The notes under the pieces are model-generated. The model did not search any database. It was not told the origin of the DNA and was given only the letters and a program-made list of their open reading frames with translations. A stretch of 64,000 bases of DNA. Source: Methylovirgula sp. GTDB taxonomy: Bacteria; Pseudomonadota; Alphaproteobacteria; Rhizobiales; Beijerinckiaceae. The translations under genes and the position numbers were made by a program. Below, in pieces: positions 35,371-43,496 of the stretch (its first letter is position 1; each line of letters opens with the position of its first letter). Location: positions 620,001-684,000 of the forward strand of contig NZ_JBBCGP010000001.1 in the NCBI RefSeq assembly GCF_037200945.1, read 5' to 3'.

Positions 35371-35982
35371 TCAGGAGCGCGCGAAGGCGAACAGCGGCGC
35401 CAAATCGCCGGCATCAGCCGCCTTCAGGGCGGCCCTGTAGGAGATCCGCGCGTCGCCCACGGCCACCAGGTCTGAGCGCCCCCAGCTGAAGGGCTCGCGC
35501 CCCAGCCGCACGGCCAGAATGTCCGCGGCCAGGCGGCCGTGGCGGCCGTTGCCGTTAGGGAAGACGTGGATCGCCACCAGCTGATGGTGGAAGTCGATTG
35601 CCACCTCGTCCGCATCGCGGCCGCCGGCCTCGACCTGGGCGTGGATGTTGCCCAGCAGCTGTTGCAGATACTCTCGCAGCCTCCACCAGTCTGGCCGGCC
35701 AATGTTGGTCTCGACCCGACGCGGCTCTCCGGCCCAGCGCCACACCGCGCCGAACATCCGCTTGTGCAGGGCCATCAGCTCATCGGGATCGAGGACATCG
35801 AACGCTCGCCGCCGGGCCCAACGGCGGCCGGCGGCGATGTTATCGCGCTCAGCTCGATTGAGGTCGTCGCGGGTGACGACCCAGGTCGGGATCAGCGCCT
35901 CGCGATCCCCGGCGCTAAGCACCATGGCCCCGTCGTCGGCGCGGTAGAGGTCCTCGTCGTCGGTCAAGACCGGCGCCCCCAC
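35371..35982 (-). CDS. Mobile mystery protein B, Fic/DOC family
   Basis: This 203-residue Fic-fold protein has active-site loop HVFPNGNGRHGR at residues 139-150, where the usual acidic residue of HPFx(D/E)GNGR is Asn, as is common in the mobile mystery B group. The N-terminal region has ALHKRMFGAVWRWAGEPRRV with the substrate-flap motif. Fic enzymes transfer AMP or other phosphate-containing groups to proteins. The start overlaps the antitoxin-like regulator gene by 19 bp. The pair is known as a mobile toxin-antitoxin-like cassette. Confidence 0.85.
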   Translation of the reverse strand: MGAPVLTDDEDLYRADDGAMVLSAGDREALIPTWVVTRDDLNRAERDNIAAGRRWARRRAFDVLDPDELMALHKRMFGAVWRWAGEPRRVETNIGRPDWWRLREYLQQLLGNIHAQVEAGGRDADEVAIDFHHQLVAIHVFPNGNGRHGRLAADILAVRLGREPFSWGRSDLVAVGDARISYRAALKAADAGDLAPLFAFARS

Positions 35983-36428
35983 AGCTCGCGCGGATCCAGC
36001 TCTTCAGCGATGAATTGCTTCAGGCGCTCGTCGTCGTCCTCATCGCCAACTGCTTGGTCCTCCAGCGCCATGGTGTGGTCGATCAGGCCGAGCTCGCGGC
36101 GCGCCACTCGCAAGGCCGCTGCCTGATAGGTCTCCTGCAGCGAGCGGCGGGGCACGAGGGCGTAGACGACCTCACAGTCGAGGGCGGCGGCGGCCTTGCG
36201 CAGGCTGCCGAGCTGGATCGTGCCGCTGGCCTCCGACTGCTCGAGGCGCTGGACCGAGGGCTGGGAGATGCCCATGCGGTCGCCCAGCTGCTCGGCCGTC
36301 ATGCCGAGCGCATCGCGCAGGGCGCGGATCCAGCCCTTGGCCGGGGGATGGCGCGGCGCGGGGCGGAATAGCGCGAGGGTGCGATCGAGAGATCGCCGAG
36401 CTGCAGCCGAGGTTTGTCGCCGGTCCAT
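35964..36428 (-). CDS. Mobile mystery protein A, HTH regulator of the Fic gene
   Basis: This 154-residue XRE-type DNA-binding protein contains WIRALRDALGMTAEQLGDRM, GISQPSVQRLEQSEASGTIQ and LGSLRKAAAALDCEVVYALV, the mobile mystery A pattern. The C-terminal acidic region (LEDQAVGDEDDDERL) probably contacts the partner. It is first in the operon, translationally coupled to the Fic gene, and is preceded by a palindrome that is a likely binding site. Confidence 0.85.
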   Translation of the reverse strand: MDRRQTSAAARRSLDRTLALFRPAPRHPPAKGWIRALRDALGMTAEQLGDRMGISQPSVQRLEQSEASGTIQLGSLRKAAAALDCEVVYALVPRRSLQETYQAAALRVARRELGLIDHTMALEDQAVGDEDDDERLKQFIAEELDPRELWGRRS

Positions 36429-36464
36429 GACTATACCCTGTGGTCTATAAACATCGGCAATCTA

Positions 36465-36482
36465 TATAGTGTGTGCACTATA
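36465..36482. promoter_or_regulatory. Palindrome upstream of mobile mystery A/B
   Basis: TATAGTG-TGTG-CACTATA is a perfect 7-bp inverted repeat with a 4-bp spacer, 37 bp upstream of the regulator start. It is a likely operator for autoregulation and contains TATA elements that could overlap the -10 region. Confidence 0.55.
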
Positions 36483-36761
36483 AATTGCGACCTCAATATA
36501 CATCAAACCATATGCCGATGGGCTAATTTTATAGCCTAGGGTACATACATGATTGAGTCCCCGCGCCCTGAGTGCCAACAACAGGAGGGGATGATGCCAA
36601 TTCACCTTAAGAGCGTGGCGAAGACGGCCGCGACGACAAAGACCCCAGCCACCCGCTGAAGGAAGGCCGCGGCCGCGGCGAAACGCGGCCCGCCGGCGCC
36701 CGCAGGCCAAGCCCTACAAGCACGCCATCAACTACCACCTGGCCAAGACCGCCTAGTCTTA

Positions 36762-38459
36762 CTGAGTCAGAAAGCCGCGGCGGTTTGCGGAGGCGACTCA
36801 CGTAGGCTTGGGAGATTCATTTCGGCACGGAGGCCATGATGGATCTTCGAACGGATGGCTGTGCGGAACGGTTTTGGGTTACGTTGCAGGGCTGGTGAGC
36901 GTGCTCGGTCATGTGGACCGAGCTCGTCCGCTACGCGATTATTGCACCGGGCTTCTGATGCCGGTCGAACGCAAGAGCGTTGAGCCGATGGCGGCGGTGA
37001 CAGCGCCGGAACGGACGGCGGCACAGCACCAATCCCTGTTGCACTTCGTGGGTGAGGGACGCTGGTCCGATGAGGCGGTTTTGGCCAAGGTGCAGGAGAT
37101 GGTCCTGCCGAAGATCGAGGACCATGGACCAATCCAGGCGTGGATCATCGATGACACAGGGTTCCCCAAGAAAGGCCGGCATTCGGTCGGCGTGGCGCGG
37201 CAATATTGCGGCCAGCTGGGCAAGCAGGATAATTGTCAGGTCGCCGTCTCGCTGTCGCTGGCCAACAGGCACGCCAGCCTGCCGGTAGCTTATCAGCTCT
37301 ATCTTCCGCACGACTGGGCCGACGACGAACTGCGGCGGTGCAAAGCCCATGTGCCTCAGGAGATCGGCTTCAAGACCAAGCCCGAGATCGCGCTCGCGCA
37401 AATCCGCGCGGCCTATGACGCGGGACTGCCTCGCGGCGTCGTCCTGATGGACGCTGGCTATGGCGCCAACACGGAGCTGCGCCGGGCCATTGCCGCCTTG
37501 GGCTTGACCTATGTCGCCGGCATTCTGCCCAACACCACAGTGGGGGCGCCGGGCACCGCACCGGCTCGTCCCAAGGCGTGGTCAGGCCGCGGCCGCCCAC
37601 CCAGCCTGATGCGCCGCGACAGCCACCACCAACCGATCTCGGTGAAGGCGCTGGCGCAGAGCCTGCCGGCCAAAGCCTGGCGCACGGTCACATGGCGCGA
37701 AGGAACCGCCGAGCCGCTCACCTCGCGTTTCGCACGCCTGCGCGTTCGTGCCGCCCATCGCGATTACAATCTGTCCGAGGCGCGGCTTGAAGAATGGCTA
37801 TTGATCGAGTGGCCCAAGGGCGAAGCTGAACCGATAAAATACTGGTTCTCGACGCTGCCGGAGAAAATCGCATTCACGCGTCTGGTTGACCTTACAAAGC
37901 TGCGTTGGCGCATCGAGCGCGATTATCAGGATCTCAAGCAGGAGATCGGCCTGGGGCACTTCGAAGGCCGCGGCTGGCGCGGCTTCCATCATCACGCGAC
38001 GCTGTGCATTGCCTCCTATGGATTCCTGATCTGCGAAAGGCAGACGATTCCCCCCTCGGGCATGCGTCCCGGCGGGGTCTTCCAAACGCCTTGTCTTTCC
38101 GCCAATCAGCGACCCCGCGGCTCTGCCGCTGCGCACAGAACGTCACATCCCAAACTCCATCGCGACCATGCGACGACGATTAACGGTCGCGCTCGCCAGA
38201 CAACTCGCGCGATGTCCCTGCTGTGCACGACCGATCAAGAAAGTCAGGCTACGAAATTTATGACGCAGTAAGACTAGAGCCCGAAAGGCGACTACGCGAA
38301 GGGCAATATCTGCAAGAATTCTGGTCGATCTGGAGTGCGACTTTCGCGGGTCGCGCGGCAAGGATGTTGTTTAGCAAAATTAGTTTTCATTGCGGCCACG
38401 AGAATAGCTGTCACAAACAGAACAGTATTGGTCTATTGCACACCGACTTTCTGACTCAC
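36762..38459 (+). mobile_element. IS701-like element
   Basis: A transposase gene is flanked by short inverted ends: left CTGAGTCAGAAAGCCG near 36762, right CGACTTTCTGACTCAC ending near 38459 (shared core TGAGTCAGAAAG). The exact boundaries and target duplication could not be fixed. Confidence 0.7.
36808..38271 (+). CDS. IS701-family DDE transposase
   Basis: The frame gives 487 residues. The core has LLMPVERKSVEPMAA, AWIIDDTGFPKKGRHSVGVA (first Asp), GVVLMDAGYGANTELRRAIA (second Asp) and LTKLRWRIERDYQDLKQEIG (Glu), then FHHHATLCIASYGFLICERQ. The start is uncertain: the frame begins at TTG 36808, while ATG codons in another frame near 36838 suggest a small N-terminal frameshift before GYVAGLVSVLGHVDRARPL. 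The C-terminal part is normal for the family. Confidence 0.85.
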   Translation: MGDSFRHGGHDGSSNGWLCGTVLGYVAGLVSVLGHVDRARPLRDYCTGLLMPVERKSVEPMAAVTAPERTAAQHQSLLHFVGEGRWSDEAVLAKVQEMVLPKIEDHGPIQAWIIDDTGFPKKGRHSVGVARQYCGQLGKQDNCQVAVSLSLANRHASLPVAYQLYLPHDWADDELRRCKAHVPQEIGFKTKPEIALAQIRAAYDAGLPRGVVLMDAGYGANTELRRAIAALGLTYVAGILPNTTVGAPGTAPARPKAWSGRGRPPSLMRRDSHHQPISVKALAQSLPAKAWRTVTWREGTAEPLTSRFARLRVRAAHRDYNLSEARLEEWLLIEWPKGEAEPIKYWFSTLPEKIAFTRLVDLTKLRWRIERDYQDLKQEIGLGHFEGRGWRGFHHHATLCIASYGFLICERQTIPPSGMRPGGVFQTPCLSANQRPRGSAAAHRTSHPKLHRDHATTINGRARQTTRAMSLLCTTDQESQATKFMTQ

Positions 38460-38486
38460 ACAACCGACTGACTCTCTGGGATCACG

Positions 38487-38640
38487 ATGCCATTCCGGAC
38501 CCCGACAGGCGTAATAGAGGCGTTTCGCGCCCATCCGCGCCGTGCTCTGATCATCACTACACTCAAATCCGAGAGTTTGGCGGTGAAGGCACACTTGACC
38601 GACCTTGAGGTTTTAATCGGCGAGAAGGATGCGTTTTATG
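38487..38640 (+). pseudogene. Nucleoside phosphorylase-like N-terminal fragment
   Basis: About 51 codons read RRALIITTLKSESLAVKAHL, then TDLEVLIGEKDAFYEW. The pattern (hydrophobic strand, T-x-x-x-E-x-x-A-V, then a K-x-x-x-Y-E turn) resembles the start of the phosphorylase/MTA-nucleosidase fold found in bacterial NLR-like and effector-associated proteins. It ends abruptly at about 38640, where another small gene begins. It is a short match, so tentative. Confidence 0.3.
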
Positions 38641-38841
38641 AATGGCAGCGTGGTCAACATCATTGCCGCTGGCGAGGAAATTCGCGATGTGAAGCAGTTG
38701 CGCCGCCAGGCCGGCATACGTGATCGGTTCCACGTCCATACGCAGAGGGATGATTTGGCGATGGCGATCACCGCCGTGGTGATCGCAGCTATTATTATCG
38801 TTGCGTGGCTCGCGCCGCCTTCGTTAGTGGGCATGGGATAA
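38638..38841 (+). CDS. Small single-pass membrane protein
   Basis: From ATG 38638 this gives 67 residues: MNGSVVNIIAAGEEIRDVKQ, then a basic stretch RRQAGIRDRFHVHTQRDD and a C-terminal transmembrane helix MAITAVVIAAIIIVAWLAPP. It may instead start at 38629. Composition is plausible; the family is unknown. It converges with the bestrophin-like gene, 11 bp between stops. Confidence 0.4.
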   Translation: MNGSVVNIIAAGEEIRDVKQLRRQAGIRDRFHVHTQRDDLAMAITAVVIAAIIIVAWLAPPSLVGMG

Positions 38842-38852
38842 GGCGATCAATC

Positions 38853-39629
38853 TCAAGATCCCGCATGGTCCCGAACGACCTCCACGATGGCGTCCGGCGT
38901 GACTTTCACGGTTCCCGAAAATGGGCGGTCCAAGGCTACGACGACCAAAAGCTCGGAAAATATCAGTACCGAAAGTAGCGCGGTCATAAGCATCTGCGCC
39001 CGCAAATTGATAGTGCCAAAGAAAAATGTGAAGCTGATCGTCAAGACTGCGCCAACGAGAAGAACCGCCCAAACTACGCCTGGCACCGCTCCCTCAGCCG
39101 CTTCAAGTCTTGCGCGCCGCGCCTGCGTTAGATCGTCGATCTGGCGGAATACTTCAGAGGCAACGGGGCTGCCGCCCTGGGATTTTGCCGACATAGAAAC
39201 CGTGTTGTAGAGGGCCTCCAACGCAGTATGCGTCTTCTTGCTTTCTCCACCGCCTTCCATCGCGGGCCATTCATTGGAAACAGCCGAGCGCAGATATGCC
39301 GTCAAAGCGATCTTCAGGGCCGAAGCTTCGTTCGACTCTAACCCGGAAGAGATGTGATACAATGCGGCAGCGGCGCCGGCCTCCTTCTCAACAGTGTCGT
39401 CGGCGTCCGCGTACTTTTCCCACACTAGAATGATCGCAAAGGCAAGAAGCACTGCGTAAAGTACACCAACTGTGGCGAACTTGAAGCCGGCCACCTCATT
39501 GTTTGTCGTCAGCTTTTCGAGAGCGACAAAGCGGCGGACGATGAGAGGCCCAAAACAGGCAAGAACGCTTGTCAGGCCAACGAGAAAAAGTCCGGACAGC
39601 CAAAGCGGTTCACGAGTCAGGAACAGCAT
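38853..39629 (-). CDS. DUF4239 (bestrophin-like) membrane protein
   Basis: This 258-residue protein has four predicted membrane helices: residues 10-30, 48-70 (FATVGVLYAVLLAFAIILVW), 185-207 (WAVLLVGAVLTISFTFFFGT) and 213-235. A soluble middle region contains EKEAGAAAALYHISSGLESN. This is the DUF4239 layout. Function is not established; a channel-like role is suggested only by the family nickname. It is monocistronic. Confidence 0.75.
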   Translation of the reverse strand: MLFLTREPLWLSGLFLVGLTSVLACFGPLIVRRFVALEKLTTNNEVAGFKFATVGVLYAVLLAFAIILVWEKYADADDTVEKEAGAAAALYHISSGLESNEASALKIALTAYLRSAVSNEWPAMEGGGESKKTHTALEALYNTVSMSAKSQGGSPVASEVFRQIDDLTQARRARLEAAEGAVPGVVWAVLLVGAVLTISFTFFFGTINLRAQMLMTALLSVLIFSELLVVVALDRPFSGTVKVTPDAIVEVVRDHAGS

Positions 39630-39726
39630 CTATCGGTCTCTCGCGTGAGATAAATCCCGTCAGCATATTGTAGCCGGCAAGCCGTTAGCATAAGGTTTAG
39701 CTGGAGGCTACCGCCCCGCCTGGCGC

Positions 39727-40143
39727 TTAATCGTATAAAGAATACCTTCCCCATTCCGCTCTAGGGATCATCGGTCCGATTTCATAATGCAAGGAGTGTG
39801 CGTCAAGATGCTTCGGACCTGTCTGGCAAGTGTATGAAAGGTGATACCAATGTTCTCGGCTGCGAAATACCGCGCCGGGCGCCGCTATGAAGTTTTCGCC
39901 GAAGACTGGGTCTCCAAATGTATAAGCGATGACCTTATCGACGTCAGGCATCTGATTGCGATGTATCTGGAACATGACCTCTGCATCGCAGGTCTGCTCG
40001 ATCCGAGTTTTGGGGTCTAGTTGAAGCAATTCGCGGTTGAGCCTTTCATCCTTCATGGCCAGAACAGAAGAGCTCACTAAAGCGCTAATCGCCACCAGCA
40101 TTGCAAGCCTGATAGTCTTCCGAATCAACAGCATGCCCCCCAT
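39727..40143 (-). CDS. DUF930 family exported protein
   Basis: This 138-residue protein has an N-terminal signal-like segment (RLAMLVAISALVSSSVLA) and the DUF930 pattern: RELLQLDPKTRIEQTCDAEV, DKVIAYTFGDP, then GAVFRSREHWYHLSYTCQTG and IGPMIPRAEWGRYSLYD. Two conserved Cys may form a disulfide in the periplasm. DUF930 proteins are typical of Hyphomicrobiales and of unknown function. The start is ATG 40143 or 40134. Confidence 0.75.
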   Translation of the reverse strand: MGGMLLIRKTIRLAMLVAISALVSSSVLAMKDERLNRELLQLDPKTRIEQTCDAEVMFQIHRNQMPDVDKVIAYTFGDPVFGENFIAAPGAVFRSREHWYHLSYTCQTGPKHLDAHSLHYEIGPMIPRAEWGRYSLYD

Positions 40144-40271
40144 TATGATCGATTCGCTTCCTCACTGACCTGGAATCAGTTTGGTCCCACAGGGAAGCTT
40201 ACACCTTCGATCGCACTCCTTGCCAATATGTGTCGGGCCGCCATTCGTACACGTGCCTTCAAATAATGCAG

Positions 40272-40300
40272 AAACAAAAAGCCGCCCGGAGGCGGCTTCT
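40272..40300 (-). terminator. Intrinsic terminator of the 40322 gene
   Basis: The stem GCCGCC-CGGA-GGCGGC at 40281-40296 is followed on the minus strand by a T-rich tract. It is 22 bp after the stop. A nearly identical hairpin follows the paralogue at 52711. Confidence 0.75.
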
Positions 40301-40321
40301 TACAAACAACGGCAGTCGCTG

Positions 40322-40549
40322 TTAGTGATATTGGCCCAAGCCAATACCAAGGATCCCCGCCCGGCGACGCAACGCGCCAACCGTGCGCTTCATTTGCTTT
40401 GAAACCTTCTCGACCGGGGTGCGGGCCTTTGAATGTGCCTTGAGACTACGGACATCATCCTTCGTCCACGGCTTGATGACGCGGCGCGCTGATTTCGAGG
40501 GCGCGGCTTTCTTCGCCACGGTTTTCTTCGTTGCTGCCTTCTTGACCAT
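40322..40549 (-). CDS. Lysine-rich SANT/HTH-like small protein, paralogue 1
   Basis: This 75-residue protein begins with a histone H1-like tail MVKKAATKKTVAKKAAPSKS, then a single helix-turn-helix-like domain: IKPWTKDDVRSLKAHSKART, PVEKVSKQMKRTVGALRRRA, GILGIGLG. It probably binds nucleic acid nonspecifically or as a small regulator. ATG 40549 follows a strong AAAGGAGGAT site. The paralogue at 52711-52938 has the same layout and terminator. Confidence 0.7.
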   Translation of the reverse strand: MVKKAATKKTVAKKAAPSKSARRVIKPWTKDDVRSLKAHSKARTPVEKVSKQMKRTVGALRRRAGILGIGLGQYH

Positions 40550-40939
40550 TCGGATCCTCCTTTGGAAAGTCGGCATATAGTCATCAAATCGTTAGTATCA
40601 AGCTAACAGCGTAAGCGGCTCGCGATGCTGCCCTGACGTTACATTTTAGTATGCCGCGACATCGTCACGAGGCCGAGTATCAGGCGCGTCATCGTAATTC
40701 GGCGTCCGCTCTCGTTTGGCCAAGGCTTGTCAACCCTAGGTCTGCGTAACCGTAATTGCATCTTGCCTATGGTGGATTTTTCTCTTATACGCCGCGACAT
40801 CCGATCTTGTTGTCGAACCTTGTTATCGCGCTACGCGCGCCATCGACGGTCTTCCTCTTTCAAAATCGTGATCTGAACCGCTTGTCGCGCCGGGTGGCGC
40901 GCTGAGTTGAAATCCCGTGACTGATTGAAAGGAATCGTC
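40550..40939. other. Divergent intergenic region and cspA leader
   Basis: There is no gene here. The region separates two divergent genes. The part before cspA (from about 40740) is probably a long 5' untranslated leader, which cold-shock genes commonly use for post-transcriptional control; I cannot assign its structure. Confidence 0.4.
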
Positions 40940-41149
40940 ATGACCATCGGCACAGTAAAGTTTTTCAACGATCAAAAAGGTTTCGGCTTTATTCAGCCAG
41001 ACGACGGTGGTGCGGACGTTTTCGTGCATGTGAGCGCTGTAGAGCGTTCCGGCCTTCGCGGCCTTGTAGAAGGTCAGAAGGTGAGCTTCGAGACTGAGAC
41101 AGATCGCCGTTCGGGCAAGCTGGCTGCGGTAAATCTGCAAGCCGCTTAA
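40940..41149 (+). CDS. cspA: Cold shock protein, CspA family
   Basis: This is a 69-residue single cold-shock domain. RNP1 is KGFGFIQPD and RNP2 DVFVHVSAV, with start MTIGTVKFFNDQ and end SGKLAAVNLQAA. It binds single-stranded RNA and DNA and relieves RNA structure at low temperature or in stress. ATG 40940 is chosen because AAAGGA lies 7 bp upstream. It is monocistronic with its own terminator. Confidence 0.95.
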   Translation: MTIGTVKFFNDQKGFGFIQPDDGGADVFVHVSAVERSGLRGLVEGQKVSFETETDRRSGKLAAVNLQAA

Positions 41150-41215
41150 TCGAATAGCGTTCGCATCGTTGTCGGCGATAAGCCAGCGATGACTGTTAAG
41201 ACACTTGTGAGGAAG

Positions 41216-41241
41216 GTCGGGTTTGTCCCGGCCTTTTTTTG
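41216..41241 (+). terminator. Intrinsic terminator after cspA
   Basis: The stem GGTCGGG / CCCGGCC with a 5-base loop is followed by a run of seven T. It lies 67 bp after the cspA stop. Confidence 0.8.
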
Positions 41242-41370
41242 CGGGGCGCTGTCGTGTTTCCACGTGGCCGACTCTTCATTGACCACTGTTCGCCGTCAGC
41301 ACCCCTGAGACAAATTGAGGGTCTTCACGAAGGGAGGATTTCTGGTTCATCGTAGCCGTAAGGAGCGAAG

Positions 41371-41745
41371 ATGAAGCAGAAATCCGGACCGGGCAAAGCG
41401 CCGGCAGAACAAGTACTGAAGGACATCCGGCGCCAGACGCGTCGGCAATACTCTGCGGAAGAGAAGATCCGCATCGTGCTGGAGGGACTGCGTGGCGAAG
41501 AGAACATCTCCGAGCTGTGCCGGCGGGAAGGCATTGCGGCCTCGATGTATTACGGCTGGTCGAAAGAGTTCCTCGAAGCCGGTAAGCGCCGGCTGGCGGG
41601 CGACACAGCTCGTGCCGCGACGTCCGGCGAGGTGAAGGATCTCCGTCGCGAAGCCACCGCATTGAAGGAGGTCGTGGCCGATCTGACCCTGGAGAACCGC
41701 CTGCTCAAAAAAAGCATGAACGGGGATGGGGAGGACGAGGCATGA
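41371..41745 (+). CDS. IS3-family transposase OrfA, copy 2
   Basis: The translation is identical to OrfA at 10781-11155 (124 residues, N-terminal HTH, C-terminal zipper helix). The same run of seven A near the 3' end could allow an OrfAB fusion. It overlaps orfB by ATGA. Confidence 0.9.
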   Translation: MKQKSGPGKAPAEQVLKDIRRQTRRQYSAEEKIRIVLEGLRGEENISELCRREGIAASMYYGWSKEFLEAGKRRLAGDTARAATSGEVKDLRREATALKEVVADLTLENRLLKKSMNGDGEDEA

Positions 41746-42722
41746 GATATCCTGCATCCGAGAAGGCCGAGATCATCGAGTTGGTTGAGCAGTCGCATCT
41801 GCCTGCCAAGCGCACGCTGGAAAAGCTCGGCATTCCCCGCGCTACCTTCTACCGATGGTACGATCGCTATCGTGCGGGAGGGCCTGAGGCGTTGGCCGAT
41901 CATCGCTCACGACCGGATCGCGTCTGGAACCGTATCCCGGACGACGTCCGCAGCCAGATCATCGATCTGGCGCTGGAGGTCCCTGAGCTATCGCCGCGAG
42001 AGCTGGCCGTGCGATTCACCGACGAGAGAAAGTACTTTGTCTCCGAGGCCTCGGTCTATCGGTTGTTGAAGGCACACGACCTCATCACCAGCCCGGCCTA
42101 CGTGGTGATCAAGGCGGCGAACGAGTTCAAGGACAAGACCACCACTATCAACCAGCTCTGGCAGACCGACTTCACCTACCTTAAGATCACTGGCTGGGGC
42201 TGGTACTACCTCTCCACGGTGCTGGATGACTTCTCGCGCTACATCGTGGCCTGGAGGCTTGGTCCCACAATGTGCGCTTCCGACGTCACGGCCACGCTCG
42301 ACCAGGCACTGGCGGCATCGGGCCTTGATCACATCACCGTTGTACACCGGCCGAGGCTTCTCAGCGACAATGGGGCGAGTTACGTGGCAGACGACCTGGC
42401 CAGGTGGCTCGAAGGCAAGGGCATGCAACATGTGCGCGGCGCACCATATCATCCTCAAACCCAGGGCAAGATCGAGCGCTGGCACCAAACCTTGAAGAAC
42501 CGCATTCTACTCGACAATTATTATCTACCCGGCGATCTCGAGCGGCAGATCGGCGCCTTCGTCGAGCACTACAATCACGTCCGTTATCATGAGAGCATCG
42601 AAAACGTCACACCGGCCGACGTCTACTTCGGCAGAGCAGAGACGATCATCGCAGAACGCAAACGCATCAAGCTTGCTACCATCGCAAACCGCCGCTTGCA
42701 GCACCGACTGCAGGCCGCTTAA
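41742..42722 (+). CDS. IS3-family transposase OrfB, copy 2
   Basis: The translation is identical to OrfB at 11152-12132, with the complete DDE integrase core (TDF, SDNG, GKIERW). It is presumably functional, so this or the other copy could still supply transposase for both. Confidence 0.92.
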   Translation: MRYPASEKAEIIELVEQSHLPAKRTLEKLGIPRATFYRWYDRYRAGGPEALADHRSRPDRVWNRIPDDVRSQIIDLALEVPELSPRELAVRFTDERKYFVSEASVYRLLKAHDLITSPAYVVIKAANEFKDKTTTINQLWQTDFTYLKITGWGWYYLSTVLDDFSRYIVAWRLGPTMCASDVTATLDQALAASGLDHITVVHRPRLLSDNGASYVADDLARWLEGKGMQHVRGAPYHPQTQGKIERWHQTLKNRILLDNYYLPGDLERQIGAFVEHYNHVRYHESIENVTPADVYFGRAETIIAERKRIKLATIANRRLQHRLQAA

Positions 42723-42956
42723 ACTCTAACCCCTGATGAGCCAGCGACTCTCTTCTCGAAACGCCTGATCAGTCTCAAATTATCTGACGACGGACAGTTC
42801 TGCATCGTTCGCGGTGAGAGAACAGAATAAGATTTCGCCTAGATCTCTGATTCGTGCCCGCTTCGTCCTACTTACAGGCTGAATTTATCAAAACGGAACG
42901 GTCGTATCTTGAGTGCGAGCGACATTCGATTAACGCTTAGTTCACGCGCTGATTTT

Positions 42957-43136
42957 TCAAACAAACAGGCTCGCTTTGAGGCAGATAAAAGCACTTCCAA
43001 TTCGCGCTGAACCAAAGTTTGGATCTAAATTAAAGAATCGCGGCCCAGCGAATAGGATTAGTCCGACTAGCGCGACTAATGCCAAGGCGATGCCGATCAT
43101 TTCCTTCGGTGGCGGCAGTTGATAAGGCCAGTTCAT
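42957..43136 (-). CDS. Small membrane protein coupled to the Gly-rich exported protein
   Basis: This 59-residue protein from ATG 43136 reads MNWPYQLPPPKEMIGIALAL, then VALVGLILFAGPRFFNLDPN: one transmembrane helix and a short polar end. Its ATG overlaps the stop of the upstream gene (43133-43459) as ATGA, so the two are co-translated. Function unknown. Confidence 0.5.
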   Translation of the reverse strand: MNWPYQLPPPKEMIGIALALVALVGLILFAGPRFFNLDPNFGSARIGSAFICLKASLFV

Positions 43137-43459
43137 GCGTTGCTCAACAAATCGAGGTGAAAGCGGCCGTCTCGATAATCCAACGTCTTGTCTATAAAGG
43201 CGCTGCCCCAGCCGATGTCCCATCCATCTTCATTGTCCCCGAAGGGTCCGCAGCCCCAGCCGAACCAGCGCCAGTCGCTTCCATACCCGTGTGCGTGACC
43301 AGCATGCCGAATGCGGAAGCCCGGACCGCCTCCATGGCGCATCCTATAACCACCGACATGTCCGCCGCCGAAGGCGAATGCTGCGACTGATGGCGAGCCT
43401 ATCGCGATTGTCAGCGTCAGCGTGCAGAGAAAAAGGGCTTTCTTCAAAACGCTCTTCAT
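43133..43459 (-). CDS. Exported Gly/His/Trp-rich small protein
   Basis: This 108-residue protein has a Sec signal (KKALFLCTLTLTIAIGSPSV, cleavage near VAAFA), then a Gly/His-rich region GGGHVGGYRMRHGGG and a Trp-rich part DWRWFGWGCGPFG. Such small secreted His/Gly/Trp-rich proteins are frequent in Hyphomicrobiales; their role is unknown, with metal binding or envelope filling both possible. It is first in a two-gene unit with the small membrane protein. Confidence 0.6.
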   Translation of the reverse strand: MKSVLKKALFLCTLTLTIAIGSPSVAAFAFGGGHVGGYRMRHGGGPGFRIRHAGHAHGYGSDWRWFGWGCGPFGDNEDGWDIGWGSAFIDKTLDYRDGRFHLDLLSNA

Positions 43460-43496
43460 GTTCGATTCCTCTCAGCCGTGAAAATAGAATCAAGCA

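Larger units (their letters stand above)
41287..42796 (+). mobile_element. IS3-family element, copy 2
   Basis: This 1510-bp element is identical to the copy at 10697-12206 apart from one base (A at 42747 versus C at 12157) as far as I could see. It has the same orientation and inverted ends. The flanks show no target duplication (CAC on the left, GTT on the right). Both copies have CATTGACCA just outside the left end, 1 bp away here and 3 bp away in copy 1. Confidence 0.9.

Noticed and set aside
35539..36126. 195-codon plus-strand frame opposite mobile mystery A/B
   Set aside because: Shadow frame; the minus strand has both family signatures and overlapping operon structure.
36591..36760. 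Short Lys/Ala/Arg-rich frames before IS701
   Set aside because: Stops interrupt after about 20 codons and no frame is continuous; not supportable as a gene.
40740..40939. Possible cold-shock riboswitch or thermometer before cspA
   Set aside because: A long leader is plausible but I could not identify a conserved cold box or structure by eye, so no regulatory element is claimed.
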